A stretch of DNA of 64,000 bases from Flavobacterium sp. TAB 87 (GCF_001529295.1 NZ_LLWK01000037.1:372001-436000); one strand, 5' to 3'. Numbered from the stretch's first letter, positions 1 to 10,726 are shown. The notes: generated from the letters alone by a model not told the origin. Made by a program: numbers and translations.

Positions 1-187
1 TGTTTTAATTATTGGTGAATTAAAAGCTGCTTACATTCTGCAAAATTGTCAAGCAGCAGATGGCTTTTTAGACTTAGAAATGGCTAATACAATTACGTGT
101 TCTGGATTAGACAGTTATCATACAACCACTCGCTTGGATCGGTTGTCTTATGCAAAACCCGATAAAGAAATCATATCGATACTTTAA
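1..187 (+). CDS. Flavin reductase family protein, C-terminal fragment
   Basis: The frame is open from the first bases and stops with TAA at 185-187. The 61 visible residues contain GLDSYHTTTRLDRLSYAKP, which resembles the C-terminal end of FMN-binding split-barrel flavin reductases. The start lies outside the window. It ends 3 nt before the photolyase gene, so the two probably form an operon; reduced flavin supply beside flavin photoenzymes is plausible. The assignment rests on a short tail only. Confidence 0.55.
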   Translation, partial: VLIIGELKAAYILQNCQAADGFLDLEMANTITCSGLDSYHTTTRLDRLSYAKPDKEIISIL

Positions 188-190
188 ATT

Positions 191-1696
191 TTGATAAAAA
201 AAGCAGTAAATATTGTTTGGTTTAAACGCGACTTACGTTGTATTGACAATGAAGCACTGTTTCATGCGCATCAGTCAGGATTGCCTTTATTGTTAGTTTA
301 TTTCTTTGAACCTTCAGTGATGAATTATGCAGATGCCGATGTGCGCCATTGGCGATTTGTTTATGAATCCATACAAGATTTACAAACGAAACTGAATAGT
401 TCAAATTCTATATTGTATTATTTTCATGCGGAAGTAACAGACGTTTTTTTAGCATTAATTGAGCAGTATGACATTCGAACTGTTTTTTCGCATCAGGAAA
501 TTGGCAACAAAATTACCTTCGATCGCGATATAGCCATGCAGCAATTTTTGCGAGAAAATAATATTGATTGGAAGGAATTTCAGTTGCACGGCGTGATTCG
601 AAAACTAAAATCGCGACAACATTGGGAAAAGCGCTGGGAAAATGTGATGCGTTCCGATCCCAAAATGATAAAAGAACAGGAATTAAGTACCATTCAATTA
701 GAGCTGAATTTTTATAAAAGCATCAAAGGAGCCGAATTGTCATCTGAAATAACAACTCCAAACAAAAACTTTCAGCAAGGCGGTGAACATCTGGCTTGGC
801 GGTATTTGGACAGTTTCGTTAAAGAGCGTTATGTAAATTATAGCAAACACATCTCTAAACCTGCTTTGAGCAGAAGAGGCTGCAGTCGTTTGTCTCCTTA
901 TTTAGCATACGGAAACATCAGCATGCGAATGGTCTACCAATACACCAATCAGTTTTACGAAACTTCAAAAAACAAACGCGCCATTTTAAATTTTGTTTCT
1001 CGACTGCATTGGCATTGCCATTTTATGCAAAAATTTGAAGACGAATGTTCAATGGAATTCGAAAACGTAAATAAAGCCTACAATTTATTGGTAAAACCGA
1101 AAAACGAAAAATATATAAAAGCTTGGCAAGAAGGAAAAACTGGTGTTCCTATTGTAGACGCTTGCATGCGTTGTCTGACTGAAACAGGCTATTTGAATTT
1201 TAGAATGCGCGCCATGGTCGTTTCGTTTTTCACTTTTAATTTATGGCAAGATTGGCGGGAACTTCATTTTTTAGCCCGACAATTTTTAGATTATGAACCA
1301 GGCATTCATTATCCACAAATTCAAATGCAATCAGGAACTACGGAAGTGAATACGATCAGGATTTACAATCCCATAAAAAATTCAGAGGAACACGATTCAG
1401 AAGGTGTTTTCATCAAGCAATGGCTCCCTGAACTGGCTGAAATTCCAACTCATTTAATACATGAACCATGGAAGATGAACGAGATGGAACAGCAGTTTTA
1501 CAATTGCATCATTGGGACAGATTACCCCAAACCACTTGTAAACATTGAAGAAACCAGAAAATATGCCAGCGATATTGTCTGGAGTTTTCGAAAAAAAGAG
1601 GAAGTTATTGAAGAAGGAAAACGAATCGTACAAAAACACGTTTCTAACCCAAACAAGCTAAGAAATGCGCGGAATAAAAAAACAAAACCTACCTAG
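191..1696 (+). CDS. Cryptochrome/deoxyribodipyrimidine photolyase family protein
   Basis: A 501-aa flavoprotein of the photolyase/cryptochrome superfamily, expected to repair UV photoproducts or sense blue light. The N-terminal alpha/beta antenna domain opens with [17 protein letters not shown]. The C-terminal FAD domain is recognisable from [13 protein letters not shown] (about residues 233-245), [15 protein letters not shown] and [19 protein letters not shown] chose the TTG start at 191 because it is the only start close to the family N-terminus and follows the previous stop by 3 nt. It overlaps the downstream DUF2256 gene by 32 nt. It is longer than, and clearly distinct from, the CRY-DASH neighbour. 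Substrate (CPD, 6-4 or signalling) cannot be decided from sequence alone. Confidence 0.85.
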   Translation: MIKKAVNIVWFKRDLRCIDNEALFHAHQSGLPLLLVYFFEPSVMNYADADVRHWRFVYESIQDLQTKLNSSNSILYYFHAEVTDVFLALIEQYDIRTVFSHQEIGNKITFDRDIAMQQFLRENNIDWKEFQLHGVIRKLKSRQHWEKRWENVMRSDPKMIKEQELSTIQLELNFYKSIKGAELSSEITTPNKNFQQGGEHLAWRYLDSFVKERYVNYSKHISKPALSRRGCSRLSPYLAYGNISMRMVYQYTNQFYETSKNKRAILNFVSRLHWHCHFMQKFEDECSMEFENVNKAYNLLVKPKNEKYIKAWQEGKTGVPIVDACMRCLTETGYLNFRMRAMVVSFFTFNLWQDWRELHFLARQFLDYEPGIHYPQIQMQSGTTEVNTIRIYNPIKNSEEHDSEGVFIKQWLPELAEIPTHLIHEPWKMNEMEQQFYNCIIGTDYPKPLVNIEETRKYASDIVWSFRKKEEVIEEGKRIVQKHVSNPNKLRNARNKKTKPT

Positions 1697-1802
1697 CAAA
1701 ATCTGTTTGGTCTGCCAAAAGCCCTTCGCTTGGCGCAAAAAATGGGAAAAGAATTGGGAGCAAGTCAAATACTGCAGCGAAAAGTGCAGAAGCAACAAAT
1801 AA
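1665..1802 (+). CDS. DUF2256 small zinc-ribbon-like protein
   Basis: A 45-aa gene, [20 protein letters not shown] at its start, with a CxxC pair ([15 protein letters not shown]) and a later CSEKC pair, the pattern of DUF2256 proteins. It starts inside the 3' end of the photolyase gene in another frame (32-nt overlap). DUF2256 proteins are commonly encoded beside photolyase/cryptochrome genes, which supports it being real despite its size. Function is unknown; the four cysteines suggest a metal-binding fold. Confidence 0.8.
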   Translation: MRGIKKQNLPSKICLVCQKPFAWRKKWEKNWEQVKYCSEKCRSNK

Positions 1803-1942
1803 AAAATTCAAATTTCACTCCTTATCTCCATCGCTTTCTTTTAAAGGAGCTCACTATTTAATCCAATAAATGCTAGAAATAAAAACGCATCGTTGCCAAA
1901 TCGCCTACAAAGCCATTACTAATTTTAAAATACAAGTAAGTT

Positions 1943-3235
1943 ATGATACAAACAGGAATAGTTTGGTTTAAAACCGACTTAAGAATAGAAGATAATGAAA
2001 CACTAATCAAAGCTATTGCGCAATGTGAGAAAGTAATCTGTGTTTATTGTTTTGATGAGGCTCATTACACTGACACGTCATACGGCTTTAAAAAAACAGG
2101 CAATTATAAAACGCAATTTTTAATAGAATCTTTAAAGGATTTAGATAAAAACCTTAGCGCAATAGGCTCAGGACTGTTAGTCGTAAAAGGTAAACCCGAA
2201 GTCGAAATCCCAAAAATCGTCAAAGAATACAAGGCTTACAAAGTTTTCGCCAAGCGCGAAGTTGCGTACGAAGAAAAACAAACTGAAAAATTAGTGCAAC
2301 AACAACTATTTCAAGTACGTTGCGAGTTTGAAACCTTCAGTACAAGTACACTGTATCATGCCGAAGATTTGCCTTTTTCGATCACCAACATACCAGACCT
2401 ATTTACCAATTTTAGAAAACAAACCGAAAAAGAATCAACCATTAGAAAACCTTTTGAGAAACCGAAAACACTTGTATCTCCCCAAATGCCACCGATTGAA
2501 CTGCCAACAGTAAAAGAATTAGGTTTAAAAAGTGTAAAAAAAGATTCAAGAGCAGTATTGGTATATAAAGGAGGAGAAACCGAAGCGCTTAAAAGACTTC
2601 ATCATTATTTCTCTGACTCAAAATCGTTATCTACCTACAAGGAAACGCGAAACGGCATGATTGGCGCAGACTATTCGTCTAAATTTTCGGCATGGCTCGC
2701 AATAGGCTGCATTTCATCGCGCTACATTTATGAAGAAATCAAAAAATATGAAAAAAAATTTGGTACCAACGATTCAACTTATTGGTTGACTTTTGAATTG
2801 CTTTGGCGAGATTTCTTCCGGTTTATGTTTAAGAAGCACCAAACAAAATTCTTCTTGTATGCTGGAATTAAAAGTGAAAAAGCAAATTCGACATCATTAA
2901 ATAAAAAATTGCTTACCCAATGGATCAATGGCCAAACCGATTCTGACTTTATCAATGCAAATATGATTGAACTAAAGCTTACCGGCTTTATGAGCAATAG
3001 AGGCAGACAAAATGTTGCCAGTTATTTTTGCAATGAACTCAACATGGATTGGCGTTACGGAGCAGCTTATTTTGAATCGCAATTAATTGATTATGATGTG
3101 TGCAGCAACTGGGGAAATTGGGCTTATTTGGCTGGAGTTGGCAATGATGCACGCGATCACCGCTACTTTAATATAGCCAAACAAGCCAATGATTACGATA
3201 AGAAAATGGAGTTTAGAGAACTATGGTTAAAATAA
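1943..3235 (+). CDS. DASH family cryptochrome
   Basis: A 430-aa CRY-DASH protein. The N-terminal domain begins TGIVWFKTDLRIEDNETLI. The FAD domain contains TYKETRNGMIGADYSSKFSA, ELLWRDFFRFM and the diagnostic C-terminal DYDVCSNWGNWAYLAGVGND followed by DHRYFNIAKQA. CRY-DASH enzymes bind FAD plus an antenna cofactor and repair CPDs in single-stranded or looped DNA; some are photoreceptors. It lies 140 nt after the DUF2256 gene in the same direction, completing a photoreactivation cluster. ATG at 1943 fits the family N-terminus. Confidence 0.92.
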   Translation: MIQTGIVWFKTDLRIEDNETLIKAIAQCEKVICVYCFDEAHYTDTSYGFKKTGNYKTQFLIESLKDLDKNLSAIGSGLLVVKGKPEVEIPKIVKEYKAYKVFAKREVAYEEKQTEKLVQQQLFQVRCEFETFSTSTLYHAEDLPFSITNIPDLFTNFRKQTEKESTIRKPFEKPKTLVSPQMPPIELPTVKELGLKSVKKDSRAVLVYKGGETEALKRLHHYFSDSKSLSTYKETRNGMIGADYSSKFSAWLAIGCISSRYIYEEIKKYEKKFGTNDSTYWLTFELLWRDFFRFMFKKHQTKFFLYAGIKSEKANSTSLNKKLLTQWINGQTDSDFINANMIELKLTGFMSNRGRQNVASYFCNELNMDWRYGAAYFESQLIDYDVCSNWGNWAYLAGVGNDARDHRYFNIAKQANDYDKKMEFRELWLK

Positions 3236-3270
3236 AGTAAAAATATAAATGTCAACTTAAAAAAAAACTG

Positions 3271-3278
3271 TACTTTTG
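3271..3278 (+). promoter_or_regulatory. -7 promoter box upstream of rpsO
   Basis: TACTTTTG matches the Bacteroidota -7 consensus TAnnTTTG exactly and lies 56 nt before the rpsO start. A clear -33 TTG at the usual distance is not evident. Confidence 0.6.
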
Positions 3279-3334
3279 CAGCCGTCTATCAACAAGTGAT
3301 ACGACATACATAATAATCATTAAATAATATTGGA

Positions 3335-3601
3335 ATGTATTTAACTAAGGAAAAAAAAGAAGAGATTTTTGCACAACACGGTGAAGCAAAAAACACTGGA
3401 AAAGCAGAAGCTCAAATCGCATTGTTCACGTACAGAATTACACACTTAACTGAGCACTTGAAAAAAAATCGTCATGATTACAACACAGAGCGTTCACTAG
3501 TATTACTAGTAGGTAAAAGAAGATCTTTGTTGGATTACTTGAAGAAGAAAGAAATCAACAGATATCGTGAGATTATCAAAGTATTGAGTATCAGAAAATA
3601 A
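3335..3601 (+). CDS. rpsO: 30S ribosomal protein S15
   Basis: An 88-aa S15, the usual length. It binds the central domain of 16S rRNA and helps form the platform and an intersubunit bridge. Family signatures are visible in AQIALFTYRITHLTEHLK and LLVGKRRSLLDYLKKKEINR. It has its own promoter box and is followed by a terminator hairpin and then pnp, the widespread rpsO-pnp arrangement. Confidence 0.98.
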   Translation: MYLTKEKKEEIFAQHGEAKNTGKAEAQIALFTYRITHLTEHLKKNRHDYNTERSLVLLVGKRRSLLDYLKKKEINRYREIIKVLSIRK

Positions 3602-3609
3602 TCAATATA

Positions 3610-3637
3610 AAAAAGAGGTGCGCAAGTGCCTCTTTTT
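3610..3637 (+). terminator. Rho-independent terminator after rpsO
   Basis: AAAAAGAGG pairs with CCTCTTTTT. The inner bases extend the stem with two G-U pairs and a C-G pair closed by a GCAA tetraloop. A T-run follows. It separates rpsO from pnp, though readthrough is possible. Confidence 0.8.
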
Positions 3638-3751
3638 GTTTATATAATAAAAAAGTTTTGGTTTTTCATTGGGTTTTGCATTTTAACTACACGCAGCAAC
3701 TACAACACAACTGGTTACCCATTTTTTTAATAACCAAAAAAGAAAAAATTT

Positions 3752-5893
3752 ATGATTCCACAATTATTTGTAGAAAGTATCGATTTAGGTGATGGCAGAA
3801 ACATCACAATCGAGACAGGTCGTTTAGCTAAACAGGCTGATGGATCTGTAGTAATTAGAATAGGAAAAACTGTTATTTTAGGAACAGTTGTTTCTTCAAG
3901 AAAAGCGAGCCCAGGTATCGACTTTTTACCATTAACGGTAGATTATCGCGAAAAGTTTGCAGCAGCAGGACGTTTTCCAGGAGGTTTCTTCAAAAGAGAA
4001 GCTAGACCAAGTGACAGCGAAGTATTAACTATGCGTTTAGTTGACCGTGTTTTGCGTCCGCTTTTCCCAGATGATTATCATGCAGAAGTGCAAGTTATGA
4101 TTCAGTTAATGTCTCATGACGATGACGTTATGCCAGATGCATTAGCAGGTTTAGCAGCTTCGGCAGCACTTGCTTTATCTGACATTCCTTTCGAAACTTT
4201 AATTTCTGAAGCTAGAGTTGGAAGAGTTGATGGAAAATTCATCATCAACCCATCTCGTGCACAATTAGATTTATCAGACATCGATATGATGATTGGTGCT
4301 TCTATGGATTCTATCGCAATGGTAGAAGGTGAAATGAAAGAAATTTCAGAAGCTGAAATGTTAGAAGCAATTAAATTTGCACACGAGCACATCAAAAACC
4401 AAATTGCTGCTCAATTGCGTTTGCAAGCTGCTTTTGGTAAAAAAGAAGTGCGTACGTACGAAGGAGAAAGAGAAGACGAAGCTATTTACGCTAAAGTAAA
4501 AGCAGCATCTTACGATAAAATTTATGCTATCGCTAGCAAAGGTTCTTCTAAACAAGAACGTACGGCAGCATTTGACGAAGTAAAAGAAGAAGTTAAAGCT
4601 TTATTTACTGAAGAAGAATTAGCAGCAGATGGAGATTTAGTATCTAAATACTTCAAAAAAACAAACAAAGAAGCAGTTCGTAACGTAACCCTAGATTTAG
4701 GAACTCGTTTAGACGGAAGAAAAACTACAGAAATCAGAGACATCTGGTGTGAAGTAGATTATTTACCATCGGTTCACGGATCTGCCTTATTTACACGTGG
4801 AGAAACGCAAGCTTTGGCAACTGCAACTTTAGGAACTTCTAGAGAAGCAAACCAAATCGATTCACCTTCACAACAAGGAGAAGAAAAATTCTACTTGCAC
4901 TATAATTTCCCTCCATTCTCAACTGGTGAAGCACGTCCTCTAAGAGGAACTTCAAGAAGAGAAGTTGGTCACGGAAACTTGGCGCAAAGAGCGTTAAAAA
5001 ATATGATTCCTGCTGATTGTCCTTATACAATTCGTGTCGTTTCTGAAGTACTAGAATCTAATGGTTCTTCTTCTATGGCAACAGTTTGTGCTGGAACATT
5101 ATCTTTAATGGATGCTGGTATTCAATTAATTCGTCCAGTTTCTGGAATTGCAATGGGATTGATTTCAGACGGAGACCGTTATGCTGTATTGTCTGATATT
5201 CTTGGTGATGAAGATCATTTGGGAGATATGGACTTTAAAGTAACTGGAACTTCTGAAGGAATTACAGCTTGTCAAATGGACATCAAAATTGATGGATTGA
5301 AATACGAGATTATGGAAGCAGCTTTAGCGCAAGCTAGAGATGGTCGTTTGCATATCCTTGGAAAATTAATCGAAACTTTGGCTTCTCCAAAAGAAGACGT
5401 TAAGGCATATGCTCCAAAAATTATTACAAGAAGAATTCCTAATGCATTTATTGGTGCATTAATTGGACCTGGTGGAAAAGTGATTCAAGAATTACAAAAA
5501 GCAACTGGAACAACAATCGTTATCAATGAAGACCCAACTACTGAGGAAGGCGTTATTGAAATTTTAGGAACTGATCCTGCTGGAATCGAAGCGGTATTGG
5601 CTAAAATTAAGTCAATCACTTTTAAACCTCAAATGAATGAGTCTTATGAAGTGAAAGTAATTAAAATGTTAGATTTTGGTGCAGTTGTAGAATATACATC
5701 AGCTCCAGGAAACGAAGTTTTATTACACGTATCTGAATTGGCTTGGGAACGCACAGAAAACGTTACTGATGTTGTGAACATGGGCGATGTTTTTGAAGTG
5801 AAGTACTTAGGTATGGATCCTAAAACGAGAAAAGAAAAAGTGTCCAAAAAAGCACTTATGCCAAGACCTCCACGTGAGGAAAGAAAAGAGTAA
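3752..5893 (+). CDS. pnp: Polyribonucleotide nucleotidyltransferase (PNPase)
   Basis: A 713-aa phosphorolytic 3'-5' exoribonuclease of RNA turnover. It has the full domain set: two RNase PH domains (about residues 15-145 and 325-545) around an alpha-helical domain, a KH domain ([16 protein letters not shown], about 568-583) and a C-terminal S1 domain (about 630-700). The second RNase PH domain carries [15 protein letters not shown] and [20 protein letters not shown]. Length is normal. It is separated from rpsO by a terminator and ends at a strong terminator of its own. Confidence 0.98.
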   Translation: MIPQLFVESIDLGDGRNITIETGRLAKQADGSVVIRIGKTVILGTVVSSRKASPGIDFLPLTVDYREKFAAAGRFPGGFFKREARPSDSEVLTMRLVDRVLRPLFPDDYHAEVQVMIQLMSHDDDVMPDALAGLAASAALALSDIPFETLISEARVGRVDGKFIINPSRAQLDLSDIDMMIGASMDSIAMVEGEMKEISEAEMLEAIKFAHEHIKNQIAAQLRLQAAFGKKEVRTYEGEREDEAIYAKVKAASYDKIYAIASKGSSKQERTAAFDEVKEEVKALFTEEELAADGDLVSKYFKKTNKEAVRNVTLDLGTRLDGRKTTEIRDIWCEVDYLPSVHGSALFTRGETQALATATLGTSREANQIDSPSQQGEEKFYLHYNFPPFSTGEARPLRGTSRREVGHGNLAQRALKNMIPADCPYTIRVVSEVLESNGSSSMATVCAGTLSLMDAGIQLIRPVSGIAMGLISDGDRYAVLSDILGDEDHLGDMDFKVTGTSEGITACQMDIKIDGLKYEIMEAALAQARDGRLHILGKLIETLASPKEDVKAYAPKIITRRIPNAFIGALIGPGGKVIQELQKATGTTIVINEDPTTEEGVIEILGTDPAGIEAVLAKIKSITFKPQMNESYEVKVIKMLDFGAVVEYTSAPGNEVLLHVSELAWERTENVTDVVNMGDVFEVKYLGMDPKTRKEKVSKKALMPRPPREERKE

Positions 5894-5927
5894 TCAATCT
5901 TAGTTTACTAAAGGTTTATTTATAGAG

Positions 5928-5962
5928 AAATCCCGTTTCATAACTGAAACGGGATTTTTTGT
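5928..5962 (+). terminator. Strong terminator after pnp
   Basis: A perfect 13-bp stem (AAATCCCGTTTCA paired with TGAAACGGGATTT, loop TAAC) followed by a T-run. Confidence 0.9.
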
Positions 5963-6000
5963 TATAAACCAGTAAAAGCCTTGAAAATTAAATCTTCAAC

Positions 6001-6032
6001 TTGTTAAAATCAACTCAATACTATTATATTTG
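6001..6032 (+). promoter_or_regulatory. Promoter of the first TonB-receptor operon
   Basis: TTG at 6001-6003, a 21-bp spacer and TATATTTG at 6025-6032 match the Bacteroidota -33/-7 consensus. The -7 box contains the TTG that would be the start of the longest open frame. Translation therefore probably begins at the ATG at 6048, giving a very short leader. Confidence 0.65.
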
Positions 6033-6047
6033 AATTTTCTTACACAT

Positions 6048-6806
6048 ATGATTCTATTGAAAGCTAAAATTCTTACTTTAAAAAAAATTAATTTTTCTCT
6101 ACTATTAATTGGTCATTTGAGCATTTGTCAAAGTCAAAGCATAGAGAAGAAAGAAATTAACCGCTATTTTGACCAATCTGTTGGAACACAAATTCTGGGA
6201 ATCAATAACGGAAAAATCCATATCGATCCGTACACTTATAAACAAGAGCAGCACAATTATTATTTAAATAAAAATTTTATAATTGGAAGTGTTTTTTACG
6301 ACAATCAATTGTACGAAAATATCATGATAAAATATGATATCTACAAAGATGAGCTGGTTAAGTCCTTTGAAAAATCAAACTCCTTCGGTATCACTCTCAT
6401 CACAGAGAAAGTGGTCTATTTTTTAATAGACAATCATAAGTTTATAAACAGTGCTTCTACATTTTCTAAATCAAAAGTACTTCCTGGTTTTATTGAAGAA
6501 AAATATTTAGGGAAAACTATTAGTTTTTACATCAAACACTCTAAAAGTGCTAAAGATGCCATAGTAGGAACTACACTCTACACTGAATTTAAAGAAGCTA
6601 CTACGCATCAACTTCTTTACAATTTCGAATTAAAAACCATAAACACACAAAAAGAAATTACTACACTATTTCCTTTGCTAAAAAGCGAAATAAAAAACTA
6701 TTATCGTGTCAATAAAGTTTCACAAGAAAATAACGCCGATCAGTTTAAAGCAGACTTAATTCAATTCATTGATCAAAACCTACCAAGTACTAGCACCAAA
6801 ATCTAA
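6048..6806 (+). CDS. Secreted protein of unknown function, first gene of TonB-receptor operon A
   Basis: A 252-aa protein with an N-terminal signal peptide (hydrophobic FSLLLIGHLSICQSQ). I recognise no named family. It is paralogous to the protein at 13800-14546: both have GKIH.(D/N)PY near residue 50 of the mature chain, (I)KYDI, FYIKHSKS and a lysine-rich LFP..K.EI.N(Y/F)Y near the end. The start is moved to ATG 6048 because the open frame upstream runs into the promoter. Its stop overlaps the start of the receptor by 1 nt (TAATG), so translation is probably coupled. It is likely a periplasmic or surface accessory of the receptor. Confidence 0.75.
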   Translation: MILLKAKILTLKKINFSLLLIGHLSICQSQSIEKKEINRYFDQSVGTQILGINNGKIHIDPYTYKQEQHNYYLNKNFIIGSVFYDNQLYENIMIKYDIYKDELVKSFEKSNSFGITLITEKVVYFLIDNHKFINSASTFSKSKVLPGFIEEKYLGKTISFYIKHSKSAKDAIVGTTLYTEFKEATTHQLLYNFELKTINTQKEITTLFPLLKSEIKNYYRVNKVSQENNADQFKADLIQFIDQNLPSTSTKI

Positions 6807-9568
6807 TGAAAAAAAAACTTCTCTTGTACTTCCTCACTCTTATTCCTTTTTGTGTGTTCTCGCAAGAAAAAACAGTCACAGTTTCCTATTCAAATGTTAC
6901 ACGTCAAAAAGCAATTGAAATAATTGAAGAAAATTCTGATTTTCGCTTTTATTTTAATGCTCACTGGTTTTCTAATAAGGAGCTAATTTCAGGTAGTTTT
7001 GAGAATAAGCCCATTTTGTTTATTTTAGATGACATTTTCAATAGCACCATTATAAACTACTTTATTACCTCAAACAGCATTATTTTAAGTAATGGTATTT
7101 TAATATCAACTTCTCTTACCGAAGATTATTTCAAAAATCCACAACCTGATACCAGAGACAGTGACTTAGCACTTAAAGCTACTCCTATTTATAATAAACA
7201 ATATCTTACCGAAAGTAAAACAGAAACAGATTCTCTTATTACCTTAGGAAAACAAACCAACATTAACGCTGCTGAAACTCATACATTATCTGGTTACGTC
7301 ACTAATAGTGTTTCTGGCAAACCAGAATACAATATTACCTTACTTATAAAAGGAAAAGAAATTAGCACGACAACCGATGCAAATGGATATTATAGTTTTA
7401 AGATTCCTGCTGGGGTCAACATTATTGAAACACAATCCGTAAGCCACCAATCTAAAGTTCAAAAAATAGTACTGTACAATAATGGACAAATCAATTTCAG
7501 TATAGCTGAAAATGTAAATTCGCTTAAAGAAATTATTATTGAGAACAAAAAAACAAAGAATGTAGCTTCCGCTATTACTGGACTCACTACTATTGACATT
7601 GAGAATATAAAAAATGTACCTCTAATTTTAGGTGAAAGGGACATTTTCAAGGTTGCTACAACTTTGCCTGGAATAAAAACAACTGGCGAAGGATCTTCTG
7701 GTTATAATGTGAGAGGTGGAAAAGACGATCAGAATTTATTTCTATTAGACAACGCTGTATTATATAATCCCTCACATTTTTTAGGTTTCTTTTCTGCTGT
7801 CAATCCGTTTACGACCAAACGAGCAGACATTTATAAAGGAAGCATTCCTGCGCATTTTGGAGGTCGTCTTTCTTCGGTTTTTGATATAGAATCTAAAAAA
7901 GGAAATACACGAAAATTAGCAGGCGAAGCTGGAATTGGTCCAGTCATGAGCAATGTCACTTTAGAAGTTCCCATTGTAAAAGGAAAATCTAGTTTGCTAT
8001 TTGGTGGACGAGCTAGCTACTCAGATTGGATTTTAAGTGCGATAAAAGATGCTGATTTAAATAATAGCTCTGCTTCTTTCTATGACATTTTACTTAAATA
8101 CAACCATCAACTTACTCTGAAAGATGATTTCGAAACTTCATTTTATTACAGTCATGATAAATTTCGCATCACTTCCGACTCCATCAACAAATACAGCAAT
8201 CAAATCGCAACTGTAAAGTGGGAGCATGATTTTAATGCCAAAAGCAGATCATCAGTTATCATCACAAACAGCGATTACAAATTCAATATCAATTACGATT
8301 CACAAATTGACAAGGCTTTTGACTACGGTTATGGCATAAACGAAACGCAGTTTATCTTTAAAATGAAATACAAGTGGACACAAAAGCACACTCTTAATTA
8401 TGGAATTAGTAGCAAAATATATAAAGTAGACAAAGGTTTTGTTAAACCTTCGGGTACTGAATCTCTAATAAAAAACATTACTTTAGATCAAGAAAGAGGT
8501 TTAGAATCTGCACTGTTTTTTACAGACAACTTTAAAGTAAATGATTCTTTTTTGCTTGATTTAGGATTGCGTTATTCTCTTTATCAAGGGCTGGGGCCTG
8601 CTTCTCAAAACAGCTATGATCCTAATTTTCCAAAATCTGATTTAACGGTTACCGAAACAAAAACTTACAAAGCCAATGAAGTCGTAAAAAATTACGGTGG
8701 CTTTGAACCTAGAATTTCAGCACGTTATTTCATACTTTCAGATTTATCTGTAAAGGCAAGTTTTGATCGCACATATCAGTACATTCATTTACTTTCTAGT
8801 AACACTACACAATCTCCAACGGATTCTTGGAAACTTTCGGACTTCAATGTAGAGCCACAATCATCCAATCAATATTCTTTGGGTCTCTTTAAAAATATCG
8901 CTAACAATTCGTTAGAATTAAGTGTAGAAGGTTACTACAAACAATCAAAGAATATCTTAGATTATAAGGTGGGTGCCGAATTACTATTAAATGAAAATAT
9001 AGAAACAGAACTTCTGCAAGGCGAGGGCAAATCGTACGGAATTGAATTTTTACTTAAGAAAGAAAAAGGGAGTTTTAATGGTTGGTTGAGCTACACCTAC
9101 TCCAAATCACTAATTAAATTAGATAGTAAATTTGATACTGAAAAAGTCAATAATGGCGATTATTTTCCTTCTAACTATGACAAACCACATGATTTTAGTG
9201 CGATTTTAAATTATAAATTCACTAAACGATACAGCTTATCTAGCAATTTTGTATACCAAACAGGAAGACCAGTTACGTTTCCAATTGGTTCCTATAATTT
9301 CGCTGGTAGCAGCTACACTTTATACAGTGATAGAAACCAATTTCGTATTCCCGATTACTATCGACTGGATATCGGTATAAACGTAGAAGGAAATCATAAA
9401 ATAAAAAAGCTTGCGCATAGCTTTTGGAATCTTTCTGTCTATAATGTTCTCGGTCGAAACAATCCGTATAACGTATATTTTGTCACTGAAAAAGGAAAAA
9501 TTCATGCCTACAAAACTTCTATTTTCGCTGTCCCAATTCCGACAATAACTTATAATTTAAAATTTTAA
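6806..9568 (+). CDS. TonB-dependent receptor with STN and carboxypeptidase-like domains (copy A)
   Basis: A 920-aa outer-membrane receptor. After the signal peptide come a short STN domain (about residues 25-85, RFYFNAHWFSNKELISG), a carboxypeptidase-regulatory-like beta domain (about 160-235), a plug (about 255-360, with GYNVRGGKDDQNLFLLDNAV and GGRLSSVFDI) and a 22-strand-type barrel ending in an aromatic residue (YNLKF). TonB energises import of a bound ligand. STN domains usually signal to a FecR-type anti-sigma factor, but no FecI/FecR pair is nearby. The ligand is unknown; partner DUF4249 lipoproteins follow directly. It is a close paralogue of 14551-17325. Confidence 0.92.
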   Translation: MKKKLLLYFLTLIPFCVFSQEKTVTVSYSNVTRQKAIEIIEENSDFRFYFNAHWFSNKELISGSFENKPILFILDDIFNSTIINYFITSNSIILSNGILISTSLTEDYFKNPQPDTRDSDLALKATPIYNKQYLTESKTETDSLITLGKQTNINAAETHTLSGYVTNSVSGKPEYNITLLIKGKEISTTTDANGYYSFKIPAGVNIIETQSVSHQSKVQKIVLYNNGQINFSIAENVNSLKEIIIENKKTKNVASAITGLTTIDIENIKNVPLILGERDIFKVATTLPGIKTTGEGSSGYNVRGGKDDQNLFLLDNAVLYNPSHFLGFFSAVNPFTTKRADIYKGSIPAHFGGRLSSVFDIESKKGNTRKLAGEAGIGPVMSNVTLEVPIVKGKSSLLFGGRASYSDWILSAIKDADLNNSSASFYDILLKYNHQLTLKDDFETSFYYSHDKFRITSDSINKYSNQIATVKWEHDFNAKSRSSVIITNSDYKFNINYDSQIDKAFDYGYGINETQFIFKMKYKWTQKHTLNYGISSKIYKVDKGFVKPSGTESLIKNITLDQERGLESALFFTDNFKVNDSFLLDLGLRYSLYQGLGPASQNSYDPNFPKSDLTVTETKTYKANEVVKNYGGFEPRISARYFILSDLSVKASFDRTYQYIHLLSSNTTQSPTDSWKLSDFNVEPQSSNQYSLGLFKNIANNSLELSVEGYYKQSKNILDYKVGAELLLNENIETELLQGEGKSYGIEFLLKKEKGSFNGWLSYTYSKSLIKLDSKFDTEKVNNGDYFPSNYDKPHDFSAILNYKFTKRYSLSSNFVYQTGRPVTFPIGSYNFAGSSYTLYSDRNQFRIPDYYRLDIGINVEGNHKIKKLAHSFWNLSVYNVLGRNNPYNVYFVTEKGKIHAYKTSIFAVPIPTITYNLKF

Positions 9569-9579
9569 TTCCATAAAAA

Positions 9580-10686
9580 ATGCATATGAAATTATCAATC
9601 TTTAAAAAAATAGTGTTTGTACTGTTTTCGACTGGACTAATTTCAAGTTGCACGGAACAATATGTCTTTCAAAATCAAAATTTTAACGAAGCTTTGGTTG
9701 TAGAGGCCACACTTACAAACGAAATGAAATATCAAGAAGTAAAACTTTCTCGAACCATCTCCATCAACGACAGTTTAGGATCGACTGAGGTCGGCGCAAC
9801 TGTTTCTATTATCGATAACAATGGGACCGAATTTAATTTTGATGAAGGAGAAAGCAAATATGTTTCACAAAATGAATTTAAAGCGGAACCGAACAAAGAG
9901 TATCAGCTAAAAATTATTACCGCTTCTGGGAAAATTTACCTTTCCAACAAAGAGAAATTAACCACTGAAAGCACTATAGATTTAGAAACTTCTGTAATTG
10001 ATAAAGAAGGAGAAAAAGGCGTACAAATAAATGTAAAAAGTTCTGACCCAACCAATACTTCTAAATTTTACCGGTACGAATATGAAGAAACGTACAAAAT
10101 CAAAACAATTTTTGAGATTGTAAAGCCAAATACCAGTATATGCTATAGCACTTACTACTCTAAAGAAATTATACAAACAAATACAAATGACCGCTCAACG
10201 GACCAAGTGAATTATCCGATACGTTTTATTGGTCGTAGTGATTACAAGCTTACGAATAGGTACACCATTTTGGTAACGCAGTATGTCCAAAATCGCGCGG
10301 CCTATGAGTATTATTCCACATTAAAGAAAATGTCCGAAACTGGCAATCTGTTGTCACTTAATCAACCAGGCTTTGCTATTGGAAATATTAAGTCTGTTAC
10401 AAATCCACCTGAAAAGGTAGTAGGTTTTTTTGATGTCGCTTCTGTCTCTAAAAAAAGAATATTTTTTAATCATACTGATCTATTTCCCACAGAACAACCT
10501 GCCAATTATTTTATGAATTGCAAAGCAATCCTCGTATCAAATACAACTAATAGTTTTGGTTATAATATTTTAAAAACACATGTCATTCTAGGTACAGATT
10601 ACAAGGGAACTTATGTGGTTGAAAAAGAATGTGCTGATTGCACCACTTTTGCATCTAATATTAAACCATCATTTTGGATCGATTAA
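9580..10686 (+). CDS. DUF4249 lipoprotein (copy A1)
   Basis: A 368-aa lipoprotein with lipobox LISSC; the mature protein begins CTEQYVFQ. The body matches DUF4249, a beta-rich family found beside STN-type TonB receptors, and ends with the family's cysteine pair and tail (CADCTTF...KPSFWID). A second in-frame ATG at 9586 aligns better with the paralogues. It is likely a surface-exposed partner of the receptor, analogous in position to SusD-type lipoproteins. Compared with 10727-11968 it lacks about 30 residues in the middle, after the KTIFEI segment, so it is a shortened tandem copy. Confidence 0.85.
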   Translation: MHMKLSIFKKIVFVLFSTGLISSCTEQYVFQNQNFNEALVVEATLTNEMKYQEVKLSRTISINDSLGSTEVGATVSIIDNNGTEFNFDEGESKYVSQNEFKAEPNKEYQLKIITASGKIYLSNKEKLTTESTIDLETSVIDKEGEKGVQINVKSSDPTNTSKFYRYEYEETYKIKTIFEIVKPNTSICYSTYYSKEIIQTNTNDRSTDQVNYPIRFIGRSDYKLTNRYTILVTQYVQNRAAYEYYSTLKKMSETGNLLSLNQPGFAIGNIKSVTNPPEKVVGFFDVASVSKKRIFFNHTDLFPTEQPANYFMNCKAILVSNTTNSFGYNILKTHVILGTDYKGTYVVEKECADCTTFASNIKPSFWID

Positions 10687-10726
10687 ATAAAAAAAATGTA
10701 GTTCTAATTAATTACGAATAATACTT

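Noticed and set aside
1870..1974. 34-codon ATG frame before CRY-DASH
   Set aside because: Short, overlaps the cryptochrome start and has no family resemblance.
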